Shown in pieces: positions 23,620 through 34,200 of a DNA stretch of 64,000 nt. The stretch lies in NCBI RefSeq assembly GCF_013393945.1, contig NZ_CP040299.1:79906-143905 (forward strand). The letters are read 5' to 3'. The DNA is from Nostoc sp. TCL26-01 (GTDB lineage: Bacteria > Cyanobacteriota > Cyanobacteriia > Cyanobacteriales > Nostocaceae). Made by a program: the position numbers and the translations under genes. Every line of letters begins with the position of its first letter. The stretch's first letter is position 1. The notes under the pieces are model-generated. The model did no database searches. It was not told the DNA's origin and worked only from the letters and a program-made list of their open reading frames with translations.

Positions 23620-25927
23620 ATGTGTCCTGATTAATTTAGGCAATGGTAGCTTGACAGATGGCTTTCCTTCGGTCATTGCTCAACTATCTGATACTCAAGA
23701 TTTCTTAAGTATCCAAGAGCAGGGAAGCTTACCCCCAGCACCAGAATTGGCTGATGCCTATCGAGACTGGAAGGTGTTGTATCAAGCCCTAGCTCTTCGC
23801 CTGAGAAATCGTGGCAAAATAGAAATTGTTCTGGGCAGTCCCACCAATATCTCAGACGTGAATCTAGAGCGACTGAGTGAAAACTTGCAAAATCAGCTGC
23901 TTCGTTGGTTAAATGCTGAGTCATTCGCTCGGATTGAGCGACTATTAACCCGTAAGTTGCAGGAAGAAGATCAAATCCGCGTCATTATTGCTACGGAAGA
24001 CGAAGAAATTCGTCAGCTACCTTGGCATTTGTGGCATTTTTTGGAAGACTATCCCCAAGCGGAAATTGCTTTGAGTGCGCCGAAATTTGACTCAAAACCT
24101 CACTCACAAACCCCTTCTGGGACGGTGAGAGTTTTGGCAGTATTGGGAAATTCTCAAGGAATAGACGTAGACATTGACCGTAGATTACTAGAAAGTTTAC
24201 CGAGAAATGCTGAGTTGGTGCTGTTGAGGCAACCCCATCGTCAAGAATTAAATCAGTTTCTTTGGGAGCAAAAAGGCTGGGATATTTTGTTTTTTGCTGG
24301 GCATAGTCGTACTGAGGGGGAAAGGGGGCGGATTTTTATTAATGAGGCTGACAGCTTAACTATTGATGAATTAAAACACGCTCTAAAAACTGCGATCGCC
24401 CAAGGTTTACAATTGGCAATTTTCAACTCCTGTGAGGGATTGGGATTAGCAAGACAATTGGCAGATTTACATATCCCCCAAGTCGTTGTCATGAAGGAGT
24501 CAGTAGCAGATCCAGTTGCTCATGAGTTTTTACAGCATTTTCTGGAATTGTTTGCTGGGGGTAAATCGTTTTACTTGTCAGTGCGTCAGGCGAGGGAAAA
24601 ACTGCAAGCAATAGAACAAGAATATCCCTGTGCCAGTTGGTTGCCCGTGATTTGTCAAAATCCTGCCACAATTCCTCCGACTTGGCAGCAACTATGCTAT
24701 CAAGGACGCTATCAACCATTTATACCTGTAGCTGTCAGTGTAGTTATAACAGCCCTTGTAATTGGTATCCGAGCTTTGGGAATTTTGCAAGCATGGGAAC
24801 TGTCAGCTTATGACCAATTAATGCGATCGCGCCCAGACGAAGGTACAGATCCTCATTTATTAATTGTTACCGCTACTCAGCAAGATATTGAGCAGCACGG
24901 CGGCTATCCCCTACCAGATCGCACCCTAGCTCAAGCGATCGAGAAATTGAATCAATACCAACCCCAATTCATCGCCCTAGATATCATCCGCGATCGACCC
25001 AGAGAACCAGGTTATCAAGAGCTAATGAAGCTTTTTAGACAACAGGAAAACTTGATCGCAATTTGTAGCCACCCAGATCAGGGAAACCCTGAAAAAGCCG
25101 GATTTAAAGCCCCTCCGGGCATAATAGCAGGTTTTTTAGGGTTTAGCGATATCGTAGCGGATAAAGTGGATCAAGTGATTCGCCGTCATTTGTTGTCCTA
25201 CGAACCAAATCAAACTTCCTGTCCTACAGACCACGCCTTAAGTACTAGACTTGCTTTTCTTTACTTGACTAAACACAACATTGAGCCAAAAAAAATTTTC
25301 CAATCTCAAGACGAAGATAATTCGGAATGTCAAGATTTTAACTCTGTAATTCGAGTTGGTGAAACAATCTTTCAAAGCTTGCCAAAGTATCTAGGTGCTT
25401 ACCAACAAATAAATAATTGTGGGTTTCAGATCCTCCTGAATTATCGCACCGCTAAGAAGCCCTTTGAAGTTGTTACCTTGAGTGAAGTTTTACAAAATCA
25501 GGTCAAACCGGAATTAGTAAAAGACAAAGCTATTCTTATTGGCGTAACTGACCCTACGGGTAACTCAGATTATCACGATACTCCCCTTGGTAAACAGCCG
25601 GGAGTGATCCTTCAGGCACATATGACCAGCCAGATCATCAATGCAGTCTTAGATCGACGACCTTTGTTAAAAGTTTGGCAGTTATGGCAAGAGACATTTT
25701 GGATTTTAACATGGGCTGCGATCTCCAGCAGTCTAACTTGGCGTTTTGAAAAACTCTGGATCAATGCTTTAGTTATTGTCGCAACAATGGCAATTCTCTA
25801 TAGTATCTGCTTGTTTTTACTCGTACAAGGATGGTGGATGCCACTAGTTTCTTCAGGTTTAGCTGTAGTCTCCACCAGTACAATTATTTTTATTTATCGC
25901 TCATTTTTGCTTCAAAAACGCACTTGA
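23612..25927 (+). CDS. CHAT-CHASE2 membrane protein
   Basis: The protein has 771 residues. The N-terminal half is a CHAT caspase-like domain with the His-Cys pair His231 (ILFFAGHSR) and Cys274 (FNSCEGLGLA). A transmembrane helix (~370-390) leads to an extracytoplasmic CHASE2 sensor region (YDQLMRSRP, LPDRTLAQAIEKLNQ, FIALDIIRDRP). Near the end, three transmembrane helices (~690-765) follow a segment with VKDKAILIGVTDPTGNSDYH. The protease domain is thus cytoplasmic and the sensor faces the periplasm, so an external signal could switch proteolysis. It is coupled to DUF1822. The substrate is unknown. Confidence 0.9.
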   Translation: MNKCVLINLGNGSLTDGFPSVIAQLSDTQDFLSIQEQGSLPPAPELADAYRDWKVLYQALALRLRNRGKIEIVLGSPTNISDVNLERLSENLQNQLLRWLNAESFARIERLLTRKLQEEDQIRVIIATEDEEIRQLPWHLWHFLEDYPQAEIALSAPKFDSKPHSQTPSGTVRVLAVLGNSQGIDVDIDRRLLESLPRNAELVLLRQPHRQELNQFLWEQKGWDILFFAGHSRTEGERGRIFINEADSLTIDELKHALKTAIAQGLQLAIFNSCEGLGLARQLADLHIPQVVVMKESVADPVAHEFLQHFLELFAGGKSFYLSVRQAREKLQAIEQEYPCASWLPVICQNPATIPPTWQQLCYQGRYQPFIPVAVSVVITALVIGIRALGILQAWELSAYDQLMRSRPDEGTDPHLLIVTATQQDIEQHGGYPLPDRTLAQAIEKLNQYQPQFIALDIIRDRPREPGYQELMKLFRQQENLIAICSHPDQGNPEKAGFKAPPGIIAGFLGFSDIVADKVDQVIRRHLLSYEPNQTSCPTDHALSTRLAFLYLTKHNIEPKKIFQSQDEDNSECQDFNSVIRVGETIFQSLPKYLGAYQQINNCGFQILLNYRTAKKPFEVVTLSEVLQNQVKPELVKDKAILIGVTDPTGNSDYHDTPLGKQPGVILQAHMTSQIINAVLDRRPLLKVWQLWQETFWILTWAAISSSLTWRFEKLWINALVIVATMAILYSICLFLLVQGWWMPLVSSGLAVVSTSTIIFIYRSFLLQKRT

Positions 25928-25951
25928 AAAAGTTAAAAGTCAAAATAACTT

Positions 25952-26824
25952 ATGTCTAGGAAAAAATTACTCCATCAATTCATTACTTTATCCTGTGCTG
26001 TTACCCCGGCTTTAATCAGCTTTGACGGCTTTGGGATACTTTTGAAATCTGATGTCAACTTTCCACTAAATAGTACTTTAGTTCTAGCATCCGAACAGTT
26101 AAAATCATCCCCCGCGCCATCAGCTAAAAAACAGCGAAATGTTGTGGACAGAGTTCGAGCTTTTAAATTTCCGAAGAATGGTTCTTCTCGCTTTTGTAAA
26201 AAGAATAACGTCTGCAAAGATGCTGTTGTCCGAGGTGAAGTTTTTAAAGCCCTGGTGTTCAAAGATGAAAACAATCCAGATGAGCAATTTGGACTGACTT
26301 ATGCCGAGTTTCCGACTTTCTGGCTTTATTTTGAAGATCAAAGTCAGATCACCTCTGAGCGATCGGTAACTGTGAGATTTACCTTATTTGATGATCAAAC
26401 CAATACGAAAGTCTACCAAACCGATTTTCAACTCACTGGCGGGACAGGGATTTTTAATTTTCAGCTACCTCAAACTGCACCACCTTTAAAAATTGGTAAG
26501 TCATATTTTTGGCAATTTGATATTTTGTATGGCGAAAAAAACGAACATATTTGGCTATCTGAAAGTGGAGTTATTGAGCGCCAATCCCCTCCATCAACCC
26601 AAGCAATTCAGTTAGAAAAATCATCCCCCTGGGATCGGATAATTCTTTATGGAGAAAATGGCATTTGGTATGAAATGCTCAATGAATTAGCTCAATTACG
26701 CCGTCTCAATCCCGACGATCCAGAAATCAAAGAAGCTTGGTTTACTTTGCTAGATCGCCCTGATGTCATTCTCTCAAGCTTAAAATCTCAACCCTTAACT
26801 TCTTGCTGTTCTATAGCTAAATAA
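25952..26824 (+). CDS. DUF928 family exported protein
   Basis: This 290-residue protein has a hydrophobic N-terminal signal-like segment (LLHQFITLSCAVTPALISF). The rest matches the DUF928 pattern: a beta-sandwich (PTFWLYFEDQSQITSERSVT, FDDQTNTKVYQTDFQLTGGT, LKIGKSYFWQFDI, WLSESGVIER) and a C-terminal helical part (IWYEMLNELAQLRRLNPDDP). It is the last gene of the sigma-DUF1822-CHAT operon, 24 bp after the CHAT-CHASE2 stop. It is probably periplasmic and may be the ligand or partner of the CHASE2 sensor. That is inference. Confidence 0.85.
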   Translation: MSRKKLLHQFITLSCAVTPALISFDGFGILLKSDVNFPLNSTLVLASEQLKSSPAPSAKKQRNVVDRVRAFKFPKNGSSRFCKKNNVCKDAVVRGEVFKALVFKDENNPDEQFGLTYAEFPTFWLYFEDQSQITSERSVTVRFTLFDDQTNTKVYQTDFQLTGGTGIFNFQLPQTAPPLKIGKSYFWQFDILYGEKNEHIWLSESGVIERQSPPSTQAIQLEKSSPWDRIILYGENGIWYEMLNELAQLRRLNPDDPEIKEAWFTLLDRPDVILSSLKSQPLTSCCSIAK

Positions 26825-26872
26825 CATAATCATAAGATGATGTTTGAAAAATCCAGTACATTAATATTGTAG

Positions 26873-26893
26873 AGACGGCGATAAATCGCGTCT
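26873..26893. terminator. Hairpin between convergent genes
   Basis: AGAC-G-GCGAT-AA-ATCGC-GTCT forms a short stem with one bulge between the stops of the DUF928 gene and the TPR-CHAT gene. It resembles the GAGACGCGAT...ATCGCGTCTC dispersed palindromes of Nostoc genomes and may serve both strands as a terminator. Confidence 0.5.
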
Positions 26894-26915
26894 ATAGATA
26901 ATTTTCCTGGAACGA

Positions 26916-29642
26916 TTACAACCAGTTACCAACCAGTACAAAAGCAGTCCAAAAATAAGGATGTTTCCAGTTTTGATTCTGCCGAATTGCTCTTTGGGCA
27001 AGTTGGAGGGCTTTAGCTTTCGTGACTTGATTTTGAGTGAATTCTCCATAGAATTCTTTCATCAGTATGGCAGTTGCATCATCTCGAACCACCCAAAGAG
27101 ATGCTAAAGTACTGCGCGCTCCTGCTCGCACTGCTACACCCGCCAAGCCTAAAGCGGCTCGATTATCCCCTTTTGCTGTTTTACAAGCACTCAAAACAAG
27201 TAGTTCAATGGGGCGGTTTGGCTGAGATTTAGCCTTAATAACATCCTCTAGCTTATTAGTATTAATTTCTCCATCCCAGGCGAGAATAAAGGTGTTGTCA
27301 ACACGAGAACTAAATTCTCCGTGAGTGGCAATGTGAACTGCTGAGAAAGCAGATGAGTTGACTTGTTTTTCCAGGCTCTCTGAGGTGAAAGAATCATCCA
27401 GCAGGCGCTTACGCTCAGTCGGTTGAATTTCTTTTAACTCTGTTGTGACGTTAGGAAGGGCTGAAAAGGGTTTACGGGTAACTGGACTAGTGCGAGCTTG
27501 ACTCAATCCAGCTGCAAGCAGGTTGAAATTTTTGCGTGTCAGGGGTTTGGGGTCGAGTAATTGTAGACCAGGGGTGAGCGCGATCGCATAATTTTTTTCT
27601 ATGAGATATTCTTGCCCATCATGAAGAACAGCCATCGGAATGTTTTGCAGAACTCCATCTAAGACAAACACTAATGTTTGAACTTGTGGAGAGTTGTCGA
27701 GTTCGTTTTTTAAAGGGCGCATTAGCCAATTGTAAACTTGCTGTGAGAGCAGCAAAATCTCTGATTCCTTATATAAAGGTGCATTCAAACTGTTCTGCAA
27801 CTTGGTGACAGTTTCTGTGATTTGTTTTTGAGTAACTGATGTTGTGTAACGACGTAGGTTGCTTTGAGATTTGCCTGGAAGGGAAAGAATAATTTCCAAT
27901 CGCTCTGGTAAAATTACTGAGTAAATAACGGCTGTATTGGCATCAACTTGATCTATTTGCTGGGGTTTGACAGTTGTACAAGCTTCTTGGAAAAAGTTGT
28001 CAAGTTCGGCTAATTGCAGGTCTTCAATGGTCTGACGGGCTATTTTTAGGGTTTCTTGGTTAGGTTCTTTAGGTTGCAGAAGTAAATCTACATATTCTCG
28101 ATAGACTGGTTCTACTCGCTCTTTAAAGTCAAACTGAACATCAGAATTGAGGCTGACTAAATCTCCCCGGAGGTTTTTTAGGGAGTTAATTGCACCACCA
28201 TAAGCTGCGATCGCCTCTTCCCGATTCTCATCGCGCAGCATCTGTCCTAATTGCCATTGCCACTGATAAGCTAAATCCGATGCCCGAATTTGATTAGCGG
28301 CTTGTAATGCTTGTTGAGTAGAAGTTTTAGCATTGTCGTTTTGATTAATGTCTGCATATAATTTCCCCAGAGTACCAAAAGCATAGGAGAGCGATCGCTC
28401 ATCTTCCAAGATTTTCGCCTCGTTGATCGCACCTTTTAACAGAGAAATTGCTTCTGAAACAGAGCCAGAGTCAGGTTGTTGAGTAACTTCCTGTTGCCAA
28501 TCAATTAAACTTTTAGCAAAGTTAATTTTGGCATAGAGAGATGCCCAACTGAGGGGTAATTGAGTGAGCGATTCTCGAATCGGAGATAATAAACTATCAG
28601 CTGCTTGCCTTTGTTGCTGATCGATTAATAAATCTCGTTGATTGAGTTGAGCTTGAATTTTGACGAGAGGAGAGGCGGCGATCGCAGATTGTTGATAATA
28701 GTCTAAAGCTACTTTTCTGTAAATCTTTGCTTGTTTTTCATCTTTATAGGTTTCTTCTCTTGTTGCCAAAGCGCGGTTTGTATTGCCCAGATTGAGTAAA
28801 ACTTTACTCATATCTTGGGGTAAATTCCAAAGTTTAGCAACTCCTAGACTGGTTTGTAAGACTTTCTCTGATTCCTCTAATTTACCCACGACTCGAAAAA
28901 CATTACCCAAACTTCGCAATCCCCGTGCTTGAGCTTCCTGGATAGTATTTGGTTGGCTTTCGAGGAGTTTTTGTTGGAGAGGATTAAACTGTTCGGCTAA
29001 GAGTTGACATTCTTGATTATTTAAGCCCAAAGCTTTAAGTAATGTCTTACAGGCTCTTGGATATAGTCCCAAGTCTTGTAATGTCTGCGCTTGGTTAATT
29101 TCGCTGATTGCTACACCATCATTATCCCCCATAGCTGCATAGATTTTAGCTGCTTGTTGCCAACTCTCTAGAGCAGGTTGGGATTGTCCAATTTTTTGTT
29201 GTAGTTGTCCTTGAATATCAAGGGTTTGGGCATATATGCGTTGTTTTGTGGTTGTCTGTTCGAGAGTTTTCAGGAGTTTAAGGCTGTGAGCGATCGCTGT
29301 TTTTGCTTTTTCCCACTCACCAAGCTGCTGATAGGTGAGAGAAAGATTGCTCAACGCCATTGCTTGATTGAGGTAATTTTTTTGAGACGCAAAAGCGATC
29401 GCCACCTGTCGCCAAACTTCAACTGCTTCGGTAAACCTTCCTGCTTGATAGAGTTGATTCGCTTGTTTAACTAAGAATGAGGTATTTTGTGGAGATTGAG
29501 CGATCACTTGTGGTGAGGAAATTTGAGCAACAACAGAAGGGAGTGTTATTGAAAGAAGACAGGATACAACTGCTAAGATTAACGTTTTCTGAAAAAATTG
29601 CCAAAAACCTTTTCTGTATTTCCTTTTTGTAAATTTCCCCAT
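26916..29642 (-). CDS. TPR-CHAT protease, exported
   Basis: This 908-residue protein starts at the ATG at 29642 and has a signal peptide (FWQFFQKTLILAVVSCLLSI, ending ...VVAQ). About residues 45-490 are tetratricopeptide repeats (for example ANQLYQAGRFTEAVEVWRQV and LNLGNTNRALATREE). The C-terminal third is a CHAT domain with His774 (VHIATHGEF) and Cys820 (LSACKTAKG), both catalytic residues present, followed by ALGLAGVAVRAGARSTLASL. A TTG 27 bp upstream is a weaker start. It converges on the DUF928 gene. It is known in cyanobacteria as a common TPR-CHAT type, often near TPS adhesins, so processing of surface proteins is a plausible role. Confidence 0.9.
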   Translation of the reverse strand: MGKFTKRKYRKGFWQFFQKTLILAVVSCLLSITLPSVVAQISSPQVIAQSPQNTSFLVKQANQLYQAGRFTEAVEVWRQVAIAFASQKNYLNQAMALSNLSLTYQQLGEWEKAKTAIAHSLKLLKTLEQTTTKQRIYAQTLDIQGQLQQKIGQSQPALESWQQAAKIYAAMGDNDGVAISEINQAQTLQDLGLYPRACKTLLKALGLNNQECQLLAEQFNPLQQKLLESQPNTIQEAQARGLRSLGNVFRVVGKLEESEKVLQTSLGVAKLWNLPQDMSKVLLNLGNTNRALATREETYKDEKQAKIYRKVALDYYQQSAIAASPLVKIQAQLNQRDLLIDQQQRQAADSLLSPIRESLTQLPLSWASLYAKINFAKSLIDWQQEVTQQPDSGSVSEAISLLKGAINEAKILEDERSLSYAFGTLGKLYADINQNDNAKTSTQQALQAANQIRASDLAYQWQWQLGQMLRDENREEAIAAYGGAINSLKNLRGDLVSLNSDVQFDFKERVEPVYREYVDLLLQPKEPNQETLKIARQTIEDLQLAELDNFFQEACTTVKPQQIDQVDANTAVIYSVILPERLEIILSLPGKSQSNLRRYTTSVTQKQITETVTKLQNSLNAPLYKESEILLLSQQVYNWLMRPLKNELDNSPQVQTLVFVLDGVLQNIPMAVLHDGQEYLIEKNYAIALTPGLQLLDPKPLTRKNFNLLAAGLSQARTSPVTRKPFSALPNVTTELKEIQPTERKRLLDDSFTSESLEKQVNSSAFSAVHIATHGEFSSRVDNTFILAWDGEINTNKLEDVIKAKSQPNRPIELLVLSACKTAKGDNRAALGLAGVAVRAGARSTLASLWVVRDDATAILMKEFYGEFTQNQVTKAKALQLAQRAIRQNQNWKHPYFWTAFVLVGNWL

Positions 29643-29845
29643 CACCGTTTTCGCGTCAAAGTCTATCAAAAAATTATGTGTTTAGCATATCTGAAATCAG
29701 AACCATGTAAATCATGAGAACTTAAAAATTAACATAGCCATACTAAATAATGAATGATAAACTAGAACTCGATTTTTTAAATAAGTCAGTGTTCTAGTCT
29801 AGTATTCTCAATTTTCATGAATCAAATAAGATTGGTATAACGCTT

Positions 29846-30124
29846 CTAAAAATGCCACCATTTAGTATTTTTGGCTTTTTCTTCAAGAGTATTTGCCATT
29901 TGATGATAATCATAAGCTTGTTTGGCTTTATAGACTCCTTTTCCTAAATTCTTAAATCCTTGAAAGCCATTCACAACTTCACTTATTCCACCATCTATAA
30001 ACATAGATTTTCCTCCGTGAAAAGCAGCACGAGCCAGGTTATTTACTGCTTCTTGAGTTAATTCTTGAGCAGATTGACGACATTGTTGGCTATGCTCTAA
30101 AAATTTTTGTTTGCGACCGAACAT
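29846..30124 (-). CDS. Small hypothetical protein under the shared upstream repeat
   Basis: This 92-residue protein has an excellent AAGGAGG ribosome site. It is helical and charged, with a Gly-rich middle (AAFHGGKSMFIDGGISEVVN) and no signal peptide. I recognise no family. One copy of the ~100-bp dispersed upstream repeat (30151-30243) lies just upstream. It is followed downstream by the TPR-CHAT gene in the same direction, ~200 bp away. Confidence 0.65.
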   Translation of the reverse strand: MFGRKQKFLEHSQQCRQSAQELTQEAVNNLARAAFHGGKSMFIDGGISEVVNGFQGFKNLGKGVYKAKQAYDYHQMANTLEEKAKNTKWWHF

Positions 30125-30150
30125 AAATTTAGCCTCCTTTGTTCTAATTT

Positions 30151-30243
30151 TTTGTACTATTTATCTATTGAGACAAGTTCAGAAAAATATACAGAGAATC
30201 ATGATGTAAATCAAAAGTAAAAAAGACTGGCAAGTCGCACTTT
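30151..30243 (-). promoter_or_regulatory. Copy 1 of a ~100-bp shared upstream repeat
   Basis: This is the most diverged copy. The core is CTATTGAGACAAGTTCAG then AAAAATATACAGAGAATCA, followed by an A-rich tract and a small hairpin (GACT-GGCA-AGTC). The same core occurs at 31161, 40708 and 42391, each immediately upstream of a minus-strand gene. It is possibly a promoter plus the terminator of the preceding gene. Confidence 0.7.
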
Positions 30244-31134
30244 TTAACAAACTAGAGATGTCGTTGTAGCACATCTAGACGCATTCCTTTGTTGGATCAG
30301 GAAGTTTTGGTTATCAATGCTGCGTTTTTGATTATTAAGAAATTTGTCAACATTGATCTGAGTTTGCATAGAATGTATGCCACTGTTATATCCTTCGTTG
30401 CTAGATATTTGGTTTCTAATTTGAGATCGATTATTTGCTGATTCCTGAATTTGTTTTTCAACATATTGTTGGTACTTAAATAATTGCTCGGAGCAATTAG
30501 AATTAGGAGAAAAATCGAAAGCACAAGAGCTAATATCAGGTGGTTTTATAGGTGCAGCCTGAATTTGATTAGGCTGCACTGGTGGTTCTATAGTTGTAAG
30601 GTTATTGTTTGGTGGTAACTCTGTTTCAACAGGCGTTAATACTTCTCCTCTACTATCACTGACAGAGACATCGCTTTGAGATTCCCCATTGACAAAAGTT
30701 GGCTTACCGACATTACCACCAACCTTATTAGCAAATGCTACAGCCCTATCCCTATTTGAAAAACTAGCCACTTGTACTGACAGAATTCCCGTATCCTTTC
30801 TTGTTGTTTCAATGGCATCTGCACATAGCTCACGGTTAATGTTTGCTAAGTTACCGTAGTCAATAAAAACAGGATACCAAGCTGTTTCACTTCCCGTCGA
30901 GGTATCGCCGCAGGACTGCTTGGCAGTTTGAGGGAGCAATAAAGAAGTATTACTTTTTAGTAGAGGTGAGTTGTCTAGCTTTGAAGGAATTAATCTCAAA
31001 TTAAAGGGTTTTGAGCTAAAGGATGATTGAGGAACTGAAGAGTTCTGTTCTGTCTTCTGACAACTTGTAACGAGAACTGCAAATCCACTGGTTAACACTG
31101 CCAGGAATAAGCGATTTACTAGCTTACAATTCAT
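30244..31134 (-). CDS. SPOR-like lipoprotein
   Basis: The protein has 296 residues. A lipoprotein signal (LVNRLFLAVLTSGFAVLVTSC) places the lipidated Cys at residue 25. Residues ~105-145 (LCADAIETTRKDTGILSVQV, ASFSNRDRAVAFANKVGG) resemble a SPOR-type or SPOR-like repeat. A Pro/Gln/Asn-rich stretch and a Cys-containing C-terminus follow. The first ten residues and the ribosome site region are nearly the same as in the secreted protein at 42011, which suggests a duplicated secretion leader. It is probably attached to the outer membrane or cell surface. A shared repeat copy lies upstream. Confidence 0.7.
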   Translation of the reverse strand: MNCKLVNRLFLAVLTSGFAVLVTSCQKTEQNSSVPQSSFSSKPFNLRLIPSKLDNSPLLKSNTSLLLPQTAKQSCGDTSTGSETAWYPVFIDYGNLANINRELCADAIETTRKDTGILSVQVASFSNRDRAVAFANKVGGNVGKPTFVNGESQSDVSVSDSRGEVLTPVETELPPNNNLTTIEPPVQPNQIQAAPIKPPDISSCAFDFSPNSNCSEQLFKYQQYVEKQIQESANNRSQIRNQISSNEGYNSGIHSMQTQINVDKFLNNQKRSIDNQNFLIQQRNASRCATTTSLVC

Positions 31135-31160
31135 CTATATTTCCTTGATCATCGATCTAT

Positions 31161-31262
31161 TTTTTCTTGTGCTATCTATCTATTGGGACAGTTGCGGAAA
31201 AATATACAGGGAATCACTCTTGAAATAAAAAAAGCTGGGTATTACTACCTTTAACTCAATAA
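31161..31262 (-). promoter_or_regulatory. Copy 2 of a ~100-bp shared upstream repeat
   Basis: The core is CTTGTGCTATCTATCTATTG, then GGACAGTTGCGGAAAAATAT and ACAGGGAATCA, located between the stop of the giant gene and the start of the lipoprotein gene. It is closest to the copy at 40708. Confidence 0.75.
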
Positions 31263-31265
31263 TGT

Positions 31266-34200
31266 TTATGCGATCGCCAAAATATCTGCATTCGTCAGAG
31301 ACAACCCAGTATTGAGGGTAGCGAATTGAGTTTGAGCGATCGCACCTGTGCCATCTTGGTCAAAGAACATTCCGCCTGTAGTATTGTTATAGATGAATCT
31401 TTGACTAGCTGTGGTTGCGGCTGTACCGATGGCAAACTGGGCGGCTGTAATGACTGCACCTGCGACTAATCCGCCGCCAAATCCGGTTGTGGAAACGGCG
31501 ATCGTGTCATCAATGACGCTAAAATCGGTGATGTGGTCAATGCCTTCTGTGCGGGAGTTGAAGGTAAAGCGATCGCTTCCTGTACCACCAGTGAGAGTAT
31601 CAGCCCCTACACCGCCAACTAGGATATCGTTACCAGCACCACCTGTTAAACTATCGTTACCATCTCCGCCATTGAGGGTATTATTAGCACTATTACCTAT
31701 AATAGTGTTGTTAAAGCTGTTCCCTGTAGCGTTAATAGTTGCTATTCCAGTTAAGGTTAGGTTTTCGAGATTTGTACCTAAAGTGTAAGTGATAGAAGAT
31801 TGAACAGTGTCTGTGCCTTCGTTGGCATTTTCGGTGATGGTATCTCCAATGCTGTCGATGATGTAAGTATCATCACCAGACCCTCCAATTAGACTATCAT
31901 TGCCAGTGCCACCATTGAGAGTATCGTTTCCAAGACCCCCATTGATGATGTCATTACCCGCTAAACCTGATAACCCATCATTGCCAGTGCCACCATTGAG
32001 AGTATCATTACCTGATGTTCCTTCCAGTTGATCGTTGTTGATCGTACCATCATTAACAGTTCTAGGTGTTGTCTCAAACTGGAGGGAGTAACTGACTGGG
32101 TTTTGTCCGCTAGGCTGACTGATTTTCAGTTGATAGGTTTTTCCTGCTTCACCAGGGTAAGTAAGTTGTAGTTTTCCTGTTCCTGTTTTGGTAGCAAGAA
32201 CTGTTGTTCCATTAGTAGCGAGTAATTCTGCTGTGACAGATTGATTCCCTACCACATTCACATTCACTCTTCCAGGGTTGACAATCTGGTTTTTCGGGAT
32301 TTCAAATTCAAAGAAATCTGGAGTCGTAGAATTAACTCGTAAACCAGCAAATACGCTTTCCGCCGTAATGATACCTAAACTATTGGCTTTGGCTGTCCTA
32401 TTATTGCCACTTGCCCAGTCTTGGATATTGGCAGATCCCAGCGTTCCTGGAGTATTGATTGTTAGAGAATATTGAGGAACGATTAAAGAACCATTGCCTT
32501 GAACACGAATTAGATATTCTCCTGTAGCTAACCCTGCTAAATCAATACTTGCTTGTCCAGAAACTGCATTAGCAATTGGTTTGACAGGAGTTTGTCGGTT
32601 GTTCAGAGAATAAATCGATAAAGATAGTCCAGATCCTAAAGTACTGCTGTAGGTGACGGTAAGGCGATCGCCACTTTCTCCATTCCCAATTATTTCAAAA
32701 CGATACCAGTCTTGATCGGCAACTTCATGCAGACTTAAATTGGTAAAGGTATGCCCATCACCAATCAGTTTATTAAAGTTATAAGCACGAGCAGCAGTAT
32801 CGTTAGAGTCTGCCCAGTCGGTTGTAGCATTCCGGTTGCTTCCCCTACTAATTGCAGCATTGAGGAAGTTATTCCAACCAGTAGCGGTGAAGAATGCCCC
32901 ATTACGGTTGAGGTAACCAGGGTCAAGGGTTGATCCTCTGGAAGGTAGGTAAATTGAGAGTCCTTGAGTATCTCGTCGATCTGAGGTTTTATCAATTACC
33001 AAGTCCTGTAAGGCAGTGTAAGCACTTTGGGCGACTGTTTTGAGTCCACTGAGGGCGGTGTTATTGCTAGTGGCGATCGCATTTAAAAACTGTCCTAAGT
33101 CACGGTAATCCCCGGATTGTAAGAAACTGGTTGCAGCATTGCGGGCATCTTGAATCGCATCCCAAGTAGCAGATGTGGTGATAGCAACGGCTGCAACGGT
33201 AAAGGCTTTTAATTGAGTAACAAAGTTAGAGAATTTACCCGTAGTTGTATCGTTGAGAGCATCAATTGCCGATAGGGTATCGAATCCAAAGCGATCGCCT
33301 TGGTATTGTTGTTGGAAACTGGTAATCATTCCAGAGGCGATGTCTTGTGCTGTTACTTGGTCGGGATTGCTTAATAGGGCAGAAAAGGCGGTAGTGTAAT
33401 CGTAACCTTCAGCTGCTTCTAATTCTTCGGAAGCAACGAAGACATCGGTATAATCTTTGAGTGCATAGGCTACCTCAGTCATGCCCATCAAGCAAGCATC
33501 GAAGGCGAGCAAATCCAAAGTTGTGCCGCTTGTTTTCAGGGTGTTGAGAGCAGCAGCCAGTTCATTGGTGTAGAGGCGATCAACAGAAGTATTAGTTTTA
33601 TTACCCTCATCATCGAAATTAAAACCACCTAAATCACCAGCACCATGATCCCACATAACAAGAGCATAATTCTCTGCCGGAGCAGCCGTTTTTGCCCAGT
33701 TGACGAAGTTGACAAGGTTATTGGGGTCGCCTGTATTTAGTTCGCCAATACTGATGTCAAAATTTGTAGCCACTCGATTCATATTGGTATCGGCTTGAAT
33801 GATAGCTCGTCCCGTAGTTCCCCATTTACCCTGTGTGCCAGTGGTGTATTGTTTATTAGTGTCAAAGGAACTCTGATCCCAGAGGACAGCGAAGTTAACG
33901 TTACTGGGGAATAAAGAAGTTGCCCATTCCATTTCGTTGATATCATCAAAAGCGGCTGACTGCAAATCGCTGGCGGTCATGTACACTAAAACAGTCCAGT
34001 CATTTTTGATTTGCGTCGCATCTGTGGGCGCGTCGATATGGAATTCGTAGCGATTGGTTGCAGTAGTATTGTTGACAGTATTACCGAAAACACGCGAGTA
34101 GTAAGTTCCAGGGGTAAGACCTTTGAGGGAGATAGATTCGTTATTGGAAGTACTCAGAGAACTTCTGACGAGAGTATTATTTTGATCTCGAAGTTCTAAT

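Noticed and set aside
31411..31788. Plus-strand frames opposite the giant and FHA genes
   Set aside because: Val/Pro/Leu-rich frames are the expected antisense shadow of repeat-encoding DNA (RTX and beta-helix repeats).
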